64,000 nucleotides of DNA from Anaerotignum propionicum DSM 1682 (GTDB lineage: Bacteria > Bacillota > Clostridia > Lachnospirales > Anaerotignaceae): contig NZ_CP014223.1 of NCBI RefSeq assembly GCF_001561955.1, forward strand, positions 620,001-684,000, given 5' to 3'. Positions 1 through 8,735 of the stretch are shown here, piece after piece. The translations under genes were made by a program, and so were the position numbers. How positions within the stretch are numbered: position 1 is the stretch's first letter; every line of letters begins with the position of its first letter. A model generated the notes under the pieces. The model was not told where the DNA came from. It ran no database searches and worked only from the letters and a program-made list of their open reading frames with translations.

Positions 1-219
1 ACAGCAGGCTTAGACCCCAATAAAGATACAATCTTTACAGAGAATGTTGATCCTGCGGTAAACGAAGCTGTGCCACAGTTGATTAATGTCATTGTTAGCC
101 GCACAGCAGATAAAGATAATGAAGTTTACAATAAAATTGTTGACGCTTACCATACCGAAGAGGTAAAAACAACGGTAAATGACCAGTATAAAGGTGCATT
201 TATTTGCACTTGGGAATAA
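1..219 (+). CDS. metQ: MetQ/NlpA-family methionine ABC transporter substrate-binding lipoprotein, C-terminal fragment
   Basis: Only the last 72 codons are in the window; the frame is open from base 1 to TAA at 217-219. The residues match the C-terminus of NlpA/MetQ lipoproteins: a GLDPNKDTIFTE-like stretch, then SRTADKDNEVYNKIVDAYHT and an ending close to QYKGAFICTWE. Members of this family are membrane-anchored receptors that deliver methionine to the MetNI ABC importer; the lipobox and most of the binding cleft lie upstream of the window. The next gene on the same strand begins about 155 bases later, so it may be a separate unit. The assignment to methionine rather than another NlpA substrate is by family only. 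Confidence 0.85.
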   Translation, partial: TAGLDPNKDTIFTENVDPAVNEAVPQLINVIVSRTADKDNEVYNKIVDAYHTEEVKTTVNDQYKGAFICTWE

Positions 220-287
220 GAATTAGACTTAACGAAACAATATTAAGATAACAGCGATTCTCGGGAGGGGATTCCCCATCCAATCAA

Positions 288-331
288 AAACAGATGGGTT
301 TATTGGTTACATTACGATGCCCCATCTGTTT
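288..331 (+). terminator. 11-bp perfect inverted repeat after metQ
   Basis: AAACAGATGGG at 288-298 is the exact complement of CCCATCTGTTT at 321-331, with 22 nt between the arms. It lies in the gap between metQ and the M20 hydrolase. The following T-run is weak (TTTGCATT), so it could be a poor terminator, an attenuator or an operator. Confidence 0.45.
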
Positions 332-374
332 GCATTATGGGAAAATCATTGCATTTAGAAAAGGCGGTAAAAAT

Positions 375-1550
375 ATGGCGATAAAGAATTATATCTTAGA
401 AGAAAAAGACTATATTATTTCTTTGAGAAGGCATTTTCATGCCCACCCAGAGGTTAGCTTAAAGGAATATGAGACCTGTAAGAAAATTGAGGAGGAGCTG
501 GATTCCTTGGGTATTCCCCATAGCAAAATAGGAGAAACGGGGGTATATGCTTGGGTTGATGGGAAAAAAGCATCTCATGGAAAAATTGTTGCCTTAAGGT
601 CAGATATGGATGCCCTTGCCATGGAGGACTTGAAAACAGTATCTTATCGTTCTCGAAATAAAGGCTTTTGTCACGCTTGCGGACATGATGCTCACACAGC
701 AACCTTGCTTGGGGCTGCGAAAATATTAAAATCAAAAGAGAATGAATTTTCAGGTCAGGTACGTTTGTTTTTTCAACAAGCAGAAGAAATCGGTCAAGGG
801 GCTAGGTTGTTTGTGGGGGCAGGGCTTTTAGAAGGCTGTGAAAGAGTATTCAGTGCCCATGTAACAAGTAGATTGAGAAAAGGGAAGGTTGCGCTGACCA
901 AAGGTCCTCAATCCGCCAGCTGTGATTATTTTAAAATAACTGTAAAGGGGAAAGGCGCTCATGTTTCCACGCCCCATTTGGGTATAGATGCGGCGTATAT
1001 CGCAGCCCAGATTGTTGTAAACTTGCAGTCTATTGTTGCCAGAAGCACAGCCCCTTTGGAAACTGTAGTGGTGGGTGTTGGTGTAATCAGAGCAGGCACC
1101 CAGTATAACATCGTTGCGGAGCACGGGGAAATTGAAGGGACGACCAGAAGCTTTTTACCAGAGGTGCGCAAGTTCACCAATGATAAAGTGGTGCAAATTG
1201 CAAAGCAGACAGCGGCAATGTATGGCGCAGAGGCAGAGGTAATCTTTTTGGATTACGCCGCTCCATTGGCAAATGATGAAGATGCTGTGAGAGAGGTGAC
1301 GGAGGTTGCCCAACAACTGATTGACCCAGCTGACATTGTTTCGGATTATCAGAAGTCTTTGGGGGCCGATGATTTTGCCGACTATTTGGCTGTTACAAAG
1401 GGAATGTATGCATATATTGGCACGGCCAATGAAGAGAAACCCAACACGAAAGCGGCTCATCACCATGGTTTATTTGATATTGATGAGGAAGCGTTACTAA
1501 TTTCTTGCAATTTGTATGTGGATTATGCTTTGCAGGTTTTGGAACAGTAA
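375..1550 (+). CDS. M20 family metallopeptidase / amidohydrolase
   Basis: A 391-aa M20D-type amidohydrolase, a family that hydrolyses N-acyl amino acids or similar amides with a metal centre. Family landmarks are visible: HFHAHPE near the N-terminus, LRSDMDALAM, the metal-binding HACGHDAHTA, a QQAEE stretch holding the catalytic acid and metal ligand, an internal dimerisation domain, and a late AHHHGLFDID segment. The frame is open further upstream, but ATG 375 is chosen because AAAGGCGG precedes it by about 6 nt and the family N-terminus starts there. A hairpin terminator follows directly. The metQ gene upstream hints at amino-acid or peptide salvage, which is inference. The exact substrate cannot be read from the sequence. 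Confidence 0.88.
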   Translation: MAIKNYILEEKDYIISLRRHFHAHPEVSLKEYETCKKIEEELDSLGIPHSKIGETGVYAWVDGKKASHGKIVALRSDMDALAMEDLKTVSYRSRNKGFCHACGHDAHTATLLGAAKILKSKENEFSGQVRLFFQQAEEIGQGARLFVGAGLLEGCERVFSAHVTSRLRKGKVALTKGPQSASCDYFKITVKGKGAHVSTPHLGIDAAYIAAQIVVNLQSIVARSTAPLETVVVGVGVIRAGTQYNIVAEHGEIEGTTRSFLPEVRKFTNDKVVQIAKQTAAMYGAEAEVIFLDYAAPLANDEDAVREVTEVAQQLIDPADIVSDYQKSLGADDFADYLAVTKGMYAYIGTANEEKPNTKAAHHHGLFDIDEEALLISCNLYVDYALQVLEQ

Positions 1551-1570
1551 AAAGACGCCTTTTAATAGAA

Positions 1571-1613
1571 AAGCCCATTCTGCAAAATAACTTGCGGAAT
1601 GGGCTTTTGTTTC
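1571..1613 (+). terminator. Rho-independent terminator of the M20 hydrolase gene
   Basis: AAGCCCATTCTGCA pairs with a G-rich right arm ending in AATGGGCTT, followed by TTGTTTCTT. It lies 20 bases after the stop codon and also separates this gene from the convergent MATE gene. Confidence 0.8.
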
Positions 1614-1679
1614 TTAGTTTAGCGAATACAAAATTTTAATTTTTAGGAAAATTCCTTTTTGTCCTAAAAAAAACAAAGG

Positions 1680-3038
1680 TTAGAAGTCCAGTTTTTTCAG
1701 TATTCTGATAAGATATGCGGTACAAAGGGCAAGGGCTACAATTTCCGCAATGGGGAAAGCAAGCCAAACATGATTTAATTCCCCTGTACGGGACAACAAA
1801 AAAGCGGCGGGTAAAAGCACAACCAACTGGCGCACGACAGAAATGATGAGGCTGTACATGCCATTGCCCAATGCCTGAAATACGGAGCTTGTAACAATGT
1901 TATATCCTGCCAGCAAAAAGCTGAAGGAGATAATTCTTAACGCAGGCACGCCGATGGCAATCATATTATCGGAAGCCTTAAACAGTGCTAAAAGCTTATA
2001 AGGGAGGACTTGGAAAGCCGCAAATCCTGCAAGCATAATAACCACTGCGGCAATTACACTGAGCTTTATTGTTTGGTGAATACGTTGTTTATTCCTTGCT
2101 CCATAGTTATAGGCAATAATCGGTATCATCCCATTGTTTAGTCCAAATACCGGCATAAAGATAAAGCTTTGCAATTTAAAGTATACACCGAAAACAGCAA
2201 TTGCTGTTGGGGTATAGCTATCTAAAATGCGGTTCATATAAAAAATCATGATGGAACCAATGGAAATCATCAAAATGGAAGGAATTGCAACAATATAAAT
2301 GCTTTTCAGAATATATCTGTTTGGTAGAACATTTTTTATATGAATGTGTATTTCATGATTTTTTCTTAGATTCAGATAGATACCTACTGCGCAGGAGATA
2401 AACTGTCCAATTACAGTGGCAATTGCCGCACCGGCAACTCCCATTTTCGGTAAGCCAAATAAACCAAAAATAAAAATTGGGTCCAAGATGATATTTGCAA
2501 CGGCACCCACACCCTGACTAATCATAGCTTCAAATGTTCGGCCTGTAGATTGCAGTAATCGCTCCATGGCAACTTGGATAAATATGCCTAAGGAGCCAAC
2601 CAGAACAATATGTAGGTAAACTTCGCCACCCTCGATAATCTCTAAAACATTTGTTTGTCCTTTTAAAAATGGTGTTGTAAAGAGAAGGGCGATGATAACG
2701 AAAATGAGCCAATTTAAAAAAGCCAGAAAGATGCTGACACTGGCCGTCTTGTTAGCAGTATCGAACTTTTTTGCCCCTAAGCTTTTTGAAAGCAAAGCAT
2801 TTGTACCAACCCCTGTGCCGGCTGCCACAGCAATCATAAAATTTTGCATTGGGAAGGCTAAGGATACTGAAGACAATGCATTTTCGCTGATTTGTGCAAC
2901 GAACGCACTATCTACAATATTATAAAGGGCCTGAACCAACATAGAAATAATCATAGGAACAGACATTGAAAAAAGCAATCTGTTAATGGGCATAGCACCC
3001 ATTTTATTTTCTTTTATTTCGGTAGTAACGGAACTCAT
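1680..3038 (-). CDS. MATE family multidrug/metabolite efflux transporter
   Basis: A 452-aa integral membrane protein, the usual size for MATE transporters, which exchange cations or protons for drugs or metabolites. It has about 12 hydrophobic segments. The N-terminal motif MPINRLLFSMSVPMIISMLV and the repeated QGVGAVANIILDPIFIFG signature identify the DinF/NorM superfamily, with the second half repeating the fold. The start ATG at 3036-3038 follows a strong GGGGG-type ribosome binding site about 8 nt upstream. The gene stands alone between convergent and co-directional neighbours, and no regulator is adjacent. The substrate is unknown. Confidence 0.9.
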   Translation of the reverse strand: MSSVTTEIKENKMGAMPINRLLFSMSVPMIISMLVQALYNIVDSAFVAQISENALSSVSLAFPMQNFMIAVAAGTGVGTNALLSKSLGAKKFDTANKTASVSIFLAFLNWLIFVIIALLFTTPFLKGQTNVLEIIEGGEVYLHIVLVGSLGIFIQVAMERLLQSTGRTFEAMISQGVGAVANIILDPIFIFGLFGLPKMGVAGAAIATVIGQFISCAVGIYLNLRKNHEIHIHIKNVLPNRYILKSIYIVAIPSILMISIGSIMIFYMNRILDSYTPTAIAVFGVYFKLQSFIFMPVFGLNNGMIPIIAYNYGARNKQRIHQTIKLSVIAAVVIMLAGFAAFQVLPYKLLALFKASDNMIAIGVPALRIISFSFLLAGYNIVTSSVFQALGNGMYSLIISVVRQLVVLLPAAFLLSRTGELNHVWLAFPIAEIVALALCTAYLIRILKKLDF

Positions 3039-3098
3039 GAAATTACCCCCTTTTCCGTATCGTGAGTTTAAATCTGTTGTAAAATTTGCGAAAGTATA

Positions 3099-3116
3099 GC
3101 GCTGCCGAGACAGCGC
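3099..3116. other. Short GC-rich hairpin upstream of the MATE gene
   Basis: GCGCTG, CCGAGA loop, CAGCGC forms a 6-bp stem between the MATE start and the end of the MBL gene. On the minus strand it would end the MBL transcript or sit in the MATE leader. No clear T-tract follows on the minus strand. Confidence 0.35.
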
Positions 3117-3235
3117 CTTCCTAGCTTTTTTTGGCTTCTTCGTGTAACATTAAACTATGATACGCCCATATAATTTTATTGTCAACAAAAATTTTAGATG
3201 GAAGAGAGGCATATACAATCAATTAAGTCTGCTTT

Positions 3236-4123
3236 TCATTTGGGAACAACAGTTTTCCATAAGAGATAATTGTTTTCCACAAAAGACTCTACTTTACCTG
3301 AATCATAAAGATAGGATAGATAGGAACGGATGGTGCTTCCCACTAATACGTATTGTCCATAGTCCATAGTTAGGCTGTATTCTTCAAAAATGGAGTGAAG
3401 GATACTTTCAAAATATTTTGGAGTCTGACAAATAGAAAGTAACTTTTCTAAGATTTCATTGGATTTTTTTCGGTTTGCCTCAACCAAAGGACGAATATCC
3501 TCTAATGGTTCTGCATGAGCAGGGATATAAAGGGCTCCGTCAAGGGTTTCCAAAAAATCAAGAGTTTTAAAATAGGCAGTTACATCGTAATTAAAGCTGA
3601 TATGATATTTATCTAAAATAGTTTCACTGAAAATAGAATCGGCCAAAAAATATACATTATCCGGTGTTTTTACACCAATCATCTGCCAAAAATGACCACC
3701 TAATGGGAAAATTTCCATTCCCTGGGGGAGCTGCGCTTGAGAAATATCTTGTGCTTTTGATGGCGTTGCCATCAAAAATTTATTTCGCAGCTTTTGAAAG
3801 GGATAGCCGCCATAGAGAAAAGATGGTTCAAGAATAGGATTTTCAATAACAGCGTTTTCCATGGGGGTAGAGTAGACGGGGCAACTCAGCCGGTCCTGCA
3901 ATAGGGTGTTTCCACCAATATGGTCGGCATTGGAGTGGGTATTGATGATACCCTTTAGCTTCCAGCCCTGCTGTTCTAAGATTTTTTGGATTTTGCGCCC
4001 TGCATCTTTATCGTTTCCGCTGTCAATCAACCAGACCTCTTCCGAAGAGGTACGGTATACTCCGATTTTTGAGGGGCAGTTAATGTAAAATGTATTTTCG
4101 CCAGCTTGCATTAATTCGTACAT
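3236..4123 (-). CDS. MBL-fold metallo-hydrolase
   Basis: A 295-aa metallo-beta-lactamase-fold hydrolase. The metal motif is NTHSNADHIGG, where the usual first His of HxHxDH is followed by S-N-A, giving H-S-N-A-D-H with the DH pair intact. A GGHFWQMIG segment and a LADSIF segment match later metal-binding strands. The open frame extends 23 codons further, but ATG 4121-4123 is preferred because AAAGGAGG lies about 9 nt before it. A terminator-like hairpin lies immediately upstream of this ribosome binding site, so expression may depend on read-through from fba. The substrate is unknown; thiol-ester hydrolase or glyoxalase-II-like activities are possible by family. Confidence 0.85.
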   Translation of the reverse strand: MYELMQAGENTFYINCPSKIGVYRTSSEEVWLIDSGNDKDAGRKIQKILEQQGWKLKGIINTHSNADHIGGNTLLQDRLSCPVYSTPMENAVIENPILEPSFLYGGYPFQKLRNKFLMATPSKAQDISQAQLPQGMEIFPLGGHFWQMIGVKTPDNVYFLADSIFSETILDKYHISFNYDVTAYFKTLDFLETLDGALYIPAHAEPLEDIRPLVEANRKKSNEILEKLLSICQTPKYFESILHSIFEEYSLTMDYGQYVLVGSTIRSYLSYLYDSGKVESFVENNYLLWKTVVPK

Positions 4124-4146
4124 AAAAATTGCCTCCTTTTTATAAA

Positions 4147-4173
4147 AAGCTGTTCCGATTTTCGGAACAGCTT
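4147..4173 (-). terminator. Terminator or attenuator between fba and the MBL gene
   Basis: Read on the minus strand, AAGCTGTTCCG and CGGAACAGCTT form a perfect 11-bp stem with a 5-nt loop, followed by TTTATAAAAAGG. The T-tract runs straight into the ribosome binding site of the MBL gene, about 25 nt before its ATG. It ends the fba transcript and could attenuate the MBL gene. Confidence 0.85.
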
Positions 4174-4350
4174 GAATTGTAGATAAGGTCATTAAATAGT
4201 GCGCAAAAGCTTGAGCAACAAGAGTTTTTCAAACGGAATCCGCTGATGGGCTTTGCCTATTGGAGGAAAAAAGCTTCAAGACCTTTGCTTTTCCTCGGCA
4301 TCAATGAATGAAACCTGAAAGAACTGAGCTTCTTTAATGATGTTAAAATT

Positions 4351-5298
4351 TTAGTTCATAGAATTTGTAGAGCCAATGACATTCTTAATTTTTTCTTCTA
4401 CCAGTTTTTGAATTAATTCTCTTGCATCGCCCAAATAGCCGCGAGGGTCAAATGCAGAAGGATTTTCGCCAAAAGATTTACGGATTGCTGCAGTCATTGC
4501 CAAACGGATGTCTGTATCCATGTTAATTTTGCAAACTGCCATAGCAGAAGCTTTTCTCAGCATTTCCGCAGGAATACCTTTTGCACCGGAAATATTTCCA
4601 CCATATTTATTGCAGGTTTCCACACTGGTTTCGTCAACAGAGGAAGCACCATGCAAAACGATAGGGAAATTATGAATGCCTTCTGCTTCTAATTTCTTTG
4701 TGATGGATTCCAAACGGTCAAAATCCAATTTAGCGTCCCCTTTAAATTTATAAGCACCATGGCTTGTGCCAATTGCAATGGCAAGGGAGTCTACACCGGT
4801 ACGCTTTACAAAATCAACTGCCTGATCAGGGTCTGTATAGGTAGCATTTGCAGAGTCAACTTTTACGTCATCCTCAACACCTGCAAGCTTGCCTAATTCC
4901 GCTTCAACAACAACCCCTCTTGCATGGGCATATTCAACGATTTCTTTTGTCTGTGCAACGTTTTCTTCATATTCTAAATGAGAACCGTCAAACATGACTG
5001 AGGTGAAACCATATTCGATACAGTTCTTGCAAACTTCAAAATCGGAACCGTGATCCAGATGCAATGCGATATCTAAGCCCGTTTCTTCAACAGCTGCATC
5101 TACCATAGCCTTTAAATATTTTGGATGAGCATATTTTAATGCACTTTTGGAAACCTGAAGAATAACGGCTGAATTTTGTGCCTTTGCGGCCTCCACAACC
5201 CCTTGAATAATCTCCATATTATTAATATTAAATGCGCCAATGGCATAGCCGCCCTGAAAAGCTTTTTCAAACATTTTTTTTGTTGTAACCAACGCCAT
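4351..5298 (-). CDS. fba: Class II fructose-1,6-bisphosphate aldolase
   Basis: A 315-aa zinc-dependent aldolase that splits fructose-1,6-bisphosphate into dihydroxyacetone phosphate and glyceraldehyde-3-phosphate in glycolysis, or the reverse in gluconeogenesis. Class II features are present: the N-terminal GAFNINNMEIIQGVVEAA, the zinc/active-site ALHLDHGSD, GFTSVMFDGSHL, VEAELG with a DPDQAVDFV insertion, LHGASSV and NMDTDIR. The length is standard. ATG is preceded by AGAGGTG. It is monocistronic or leads into the MBL gene through a terminator hairpin. Tagatose-bisphosphate aldolases share the fold, but glycolytic Fba is the simplest call for a solitary gene. Confidence 0.93.
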   Translation of the reverse strand: MALVTTKKMFEKAFQGGYAIGAFNINNMEIIQGVVEAAKAQNSAVILQVSKSALKYAHPKYLKAMVDAAVEETGLDIALHLDHGSDFEVCKNCIEYGFTSVMFDGSHLEYEENVAQTKEIVEYAHARGVVVEAELGKLAGVEDDVKVDSANATYTDPDQAVDFVKRTGVDSLAIAIGTSHGAYKFKGDAKLDFDRLESITKKLEAEGIHNFPIVLHGASSVDETSVETCNKYGGNISGAKGIPAEMLRKASAMAVCKINMDTDIRLAMTAAIRKSFGENPSAFDPRGYLGDARELIQKLVEEKIKNVIGSTNSMN

Positions 5299-5447
5299 TT
5301 TATTTACACCTCTTTCTTTTTATTTGCAAATCATTGTAACCTGTAATAAAATTATAATACGGTACTTGTGTTGTGGCAAGGAAATTTCATTGACAACAGC
5401 TCCTTTTGGAAAAAAAGCACAACAATTCAAAAGAAAGGTGATGGGTT

Positions 5448-5906
5448 TTGAAAAATATCTTAGTTTTTTTGAGTGTTTTGGGTTTGGATTTGGGAACTAA
5501 AAAATGGGCAGATGCAATGCTGCCCCTTGGCAAGCGAAAAAAAATAGCCAAAAATCTACTATATTTCCAGCACATAAAGAATTCCGGAATGGCATATCAT
5601 AAGCTTGAAGGAAAGAGAAATGTAATTCTTTGGATTACAGGCGGTCTAACCGCCGTTTATAGCTTTTTCTTCTTGCGGGCATGCTGTAGCAATGAGGAAG
5701 CAAAACGGTATGGTATTCCTTTGGCAATTACCCTGGGCGGAGCTTATGGTAATTTTTTGGAGCGTTGGAAAAAAGGAAGTGTAACGGATTTTATTTTTAT
5801 AGATAAGGGTAAAAATCCACCAATTTTTAATATTGCTGATGCAGCACTGTTCTTTGGTGCAATTTTGGTGGGTATTATGTCTTTAAAAGATAAAACAAAT
5901 ATGTAG
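5448..5906 (+). CDS. lspA: Signal peptidase II (LspA) family protein
   Basis: A 152-aa membrane protein of the lipoprotein signal peptidase family, which cleaves signal peptides from diacylglyceryl-modified prolipoproteins. Conserved blocks are seen in order: LDLGTKKWA, KNSGMAYHK, GGAYGNFLERW followed by GSVTDFIF, and FNIADAALF. The two catalytic aspartates (in TDF and IADA) are present. The usual GN..DR is GNFLER here, and the second box is divergent, so this could be an LspA paralogue rather than the main enzyme. The start appears to be TTG 5448, with GAAAGGTG upstream; a nearby ATG at 5441 is in another frame. The 6S RNA promoter follows immediately. Confidence 0.8.
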   Translation: MKNILVFLSVLGLDLGTKKWADAMLPLGKRKKIAKNLLYFQHIKNSGMAYHKLEGKRNVILWITGGLTAVYSFFFLRACCSNEEAKRYGIPLAITLGGAYGNFLERWKKGSVTDFIFIDKGKNPPIFNIADAALFFGAILVGIMSLKDKTNM

Positions 5907-5917
5907 AAGATTCCCTA

Positions 5918-5946
5918 TTGATGAATGGCAGATTACGTTGTATAAT
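5918..5946 (+). promoter_or_regulatory. SigA-type promoter of 6S RNA
   Basis: TTGATG at 5918-5923 and TATAAT at 5941-5946 are separated by exactly 17 nt. The predicted start lies near 5953, at the 5' end of the 6S RNA. Confidence 0.85.
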
Positions 5947-5953
5947 GTAAATA

Positions 5954-6146
5954 CAAAATCCTGAAGTGTTCGAGAGCTTACTATATTTGAACCTACAATA
6001 CTGACTCGGGATTCCTATATGCAGAAGTTATGTCAGGCCCCAAGATAATTCCCTTTGGGCAGGGGAAGGCAGAGACTTTGGCTGCGGTTACCCACCTGGC
6101 TTAGGCTAGGTGTCAAGCGGTAAGAACGGCACTTCGGGATATTTTT
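5954..6146 (+). ncRNA. ssrS: 6S RNA
   Basis: A roughly 190-nt RNA that binds housekeeping RNA polymerase holoenzyme by mimicking an open promoter, used in stationary-phase control. The ends pair as a closing stem (ATCCTGAAGTG near 5958 with CACTTCGGGAT near 6130-6140). Internal Firmicutes 6S landmarks are present: TTTGAACCTACAATACT, AGGCCCC, GGCAGAGACTTTGGCTGCGG and the hairpin CACCTGGCTTAGGCTAGGTG. It has its own near-consensus promoter and a downstream terminator. The assignment rests on recalled family sequence and structure, not on a covariance search. Confidence 0.87.
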
Positions 6147-6174
6147 ATCCGAATAATTCATAAAATCAATTTTT

Positions 6175-6209
6175 GGCTAAGTTACCTAAAAAGTGACTTA
6201 GCTTTTTTT
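6175..6209 (+). terminator. Terminator downstream of 6S RNA
   Basis: GCTAAGTTAC and GTGACTTAGC form a 10-bp stem with one G-U pair, followed by TTTTTTT. It ends any read-through from the 6S gene. Confidence 0.8.
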
Positions 6210-6312
6210 GTGTCAAGAATAATGAAATTTTTCAGTTGATATAATTTTTTTTAAAAACATTGGATGGATGAGGGTGGATTCATTGATGGCATTTCAGTAG
6301 AATTTATTGCAA

Positions 6313-6349
6313 TAAAAACCCCGTATGAGAGGTCTCTCTAATACGGGGT
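6313..6349 (-). terminator. Terminator of ridA
   Basis: On the minus strand, ACCCCGTAT and ATACGGGGT form a stem with an inner AGAGAG/CTCTCT element, followed by TTTTATT. It lies about 90 bases after the ridA stop codon. Confidence 0.8.
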
Positions 6350-6438
6350 GGATTTATGTTTCTAAAATACTCTTTATATAGTAGATTAGCAAAATAGCTT
6401 ACACTTCTTACATTAAAAATAAATCGCTAAAGATGATT

Positions 6439-6816
6439 TTACTTTAATAATGCAATTACTTCAACTTCGCACAAAACGTTTTTGGGAAGGGTTTTCACTG
6501 CAACACAAGAACGAGCTGGTTTACTTGTAAAATATTTACCATAAATTTCGTTGAAGGCTGCGAAATCCCCCATATCTGCCAAGAAACAAGTTGTTTTAAT
6601 AGAATCTGCAAAGGTTAACCCGTTTGCTTCCAGCACTGCGCTGAGGTTTTTCATAACCTGTTCTGTCTGTGCTTCAATTGTAGTTGCAACTACATCGCCA
6701 ACAGCGGGATCAATGGCAATCTGGCCACTTGTGAAAAGGAAACCATTTGCAGAAATAGCCTGGGAATAAGGGCCGATTGCTGCGGGTGCTTTGTCTGTGC
6801 TTGTAACTTTAATCAT
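6439..6816 (-). CDS. ridA: RidA family reactive enamine/imine deaminase
   Basis: A 125-aa protein of the RidA/YER057c/UK114 family, trimeric cytosolic enzymes that hydrolyse 2-aminoacrylate and related imines released by PLP enzymes such as threonine dehydratase. Typical blocks are present: APAAIGPYSQAI, FLFTSGQIAIDP, EQTEQVMKNLSAVLEA, and ARSCVAVKTLP, which carries the active-site Arg, followed by CEVEVIA. The length is that of a single domain. The start ATG has GGAGG about 8 nt upstream. It is flanked by its own terminator and is probably monocistronic. Confidence 0.93.
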   Translation of the reverse strand: MIKVTSTDKAPAAIGPYSQAISANGFLFTSGQIAIDPAVGDVVATTIEAQTEQVMKNLSAVLEANGLTFADSIKTTCFLADMGDFAAFNEIYGKYFTSKPARSCVAVKTLPKNVLCEVEVIALLK

Positions 6817-7106
6817 AATTTCATACCTCCAAATTTTTTGTTTTATGGGTTCAAAGGGCTTTGGTAAAGCCCCGCGGGATTCCGTAAAATTGATGTCTCC
6901 CTTAAGCGCTATTACGTATAACCATATTTTATATCAAAGACATTTTCTCGTCAATGTGTTTTTATCACATACATATAGTTTGTACATTTTTTGAATTTGT
7001 ACAATTTTATGTTTCCTTTTTTTAAAACTTCGGGTAAAATAAAAATAATGTGTATTTTTATTGGAAAGAATATGAATCAACAACGGATAGAAAGGAATTT
7101 ACAGAA

Positions 7107-8699
7107 ATGAGTATTTTGGAAGAAATCCAAAGAAGGCGGATTTTTGGGATTATTTCTCACCCTGATGCCGGGAAAACAACATTAACGGAAAAGCTTTTGC
7201 TTCACGGCGGAGCAATTCGTGAGGCAGGTACTGTAAAGGCAAGAAGAAATGCAAAATTTGCAAAAAGCGATTGGATGGAGATTGAAAAACAGCGTGGTAT
7301 TTCCGTTACTTCTTCCGTAATGCAGTTTGAATACAATGGAAAGGTTGTATCTATTATGGATACACCGGGCCATAATGATTTTGGTGAGGATACCTATCGT
7401 ATTTTAACATCTGTTGACAGCGCAGTCATGGTAATTGATGCGGCGAAAGGTGTGGAGGCTCAGACTGTGAAACTGTTTAAGGTTTGCAGTATGCGCCAGA
7501 TTCCTATTTTTACGTTTATTAATAAGTTGGATCGTCAATCGAAGGATCCTTTGGAGTGCATGGCGGATTTGGAAGATGCTTTAGGTTTACCTTCAACGGC
7601 TGTGACTTGGCCCATCGGGAATGGACTTACCTTTGAAGGAATTTATGATAGATTGGAAAATAAGGTTTTTCTGTATCGTAAACAAAACGGCGTGGTTGAC
7701 CTTGGACCACAGGGGGTTTTCGGAAGTGCCCTGGATGGCATTATATCTCAAGCAAATTTAGATATATTGCGAGATGAAATGGAGCTTTTGGATGGAGCAG
7801 GCAATTCTTTTGATTTGCAGGCGATTATGGAAGGAAAGCTTTCACCGGTATTTTTTGGTTCTGCATTAGCCGATTTTGGTATTACGCCCTTTTTGGAGCA
7901 TTTCTTGCAATGGGCGCCTGCACCCGGGGTTAGAAAGACAACGAAAGGCGAAGTAAAGCCTACTGATGAATTTTTCAGCGGCTTTATTTTCAAAATTCAG
8001 GCCAACATGAATCCTGCCCATCGGGATAGGTTGGCATTTTTGCGTATCTGTTCAGGAACCTTTACCAGAGGAATGACAGTAACCTTATCCAGAACGGGAA
8101 AGCAGATGAAGCTGAGCCAGTCTACACAGCTGATGGCCAACGAACGGGAAACCGTAGAAACTGCCGTTGTGGGTGATATAATTGGTATTTATGACAGCGG
8201 AAATTATCAAATCGGTGATACCTTAACGGATACCAAGGAAAAGCTGTTTTTTGAGCCGTTGCCAACGTTCCCTCCAGAATTGTTTATGCGTGTTCACCCT
8301 GTAAATTCCCTGAAAGCAAAGCAATTCCAAAAAGGGGTGCAGCAGCTGGCGCAAGAAGGTGCAATTCAGGTGTATCATAACGATTTTAATGATGTTATTT
8401 TAGGGGCTGTTGGTCAATTGCAGTTTGAAGTTTTTGAATACCGTCTAAATAATGAATACAACTCTGAAGTGCGTATGGAATCCTTGGATTACTGTGTTGC
8501 TCGCTGGGTAAACCCTGCGACGGTTGGAGATATTCGAGATTATTTGGTGGCCAGAAGCACATTGGTTTATGACCGTTTTGAACGACCGATTTTGCTTTTC
8601 GCAAATCAGTACACATTGAATAATTTTATGCAGAAAAATCCCGATATTGAGCTTTGGGAAGCCTTTCATCTGGATGACAGTGAATACCAAGAAGGATAA
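7107..8699 (+). CDS. prfC: Peptide chain release factor 3
   Basis: A 530-aa translational GTPase that recycles RF1/RF2 from the ribosome after peptide release. GTP-binding motifs are G1 SHPDAGKTT, G3 DTPGHNDFGEDT and G4 NKLDR. The RF3-specific N-terminus EIQRRRIFGIISHPDAGKT and C-terminal domains (FQKGVQQLAQEGAIQVY, GAVGQLQFEVFEYRL) are present, and the length equals that of the family. The frame extends upstream to 7050, but ATG 7107 is chosen because it gives the family N-terminus and has AAAGGA upstream. It is monocistronic, with a terminator right after the stop. Confidence 0.95.
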   Translation: MSILEEIQRRRIFGIISHPDAGKTTLTEKLLLHGGAIREAGTVKARRNAKFAKSDWMEIEKQRGISVTSSVMQFEYNGKVVSIMDTPGHNDFGEDTYRILTSVDSAVMVIDAAKGVEAQTVKLFKVCSMRQIPIFTFINKLDRQSKDPLECMADLEDALGLPSTAVTWPIGNGLTFEGIYDRLENKVFLYRKQNGVVDLGPQGVFGSALDGIISQANLDILRDEMELLDGAGNSFDLQAIMEGKLSPVFFGSALADFGITPFLEHFLQWAPAPGVRKTTKGEVKPTDEFFSGFIFKIQANMNPAHRDRLAFLRICSGTFTRGMTVTLSRTGKQMKLSQSTQLMANERETVETAVVGDIIGIYDSGNYQIGDTLTDTKEKLFFEPLPTFPPELFMRVHPVNSLKAKQFQKGVQQLAQEGAIQVYHNDFNDVILGAVGQLQFEVFEYRLNNEYNSEVRMESLDYCVARWVNPATVGDIRDYLVARSTLVYDRFERPILLFANQYTLNNFMQKNPDIELWEAFHLDDSEYQEG

Positions 8700-8707
8700 G
8701 TTTTTAC

Positions 8708-8735
8708 GGCGGACTCAAAAGGAGTTCGCCTTTTT
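8708..8735 (+). terminator. Terminator of prfC
   Basis: GGCGGACTC and GAGTTCGCC form a 9-bp stem with an AAAAG loop, followed by TTTTT. Confidence 0.88.
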
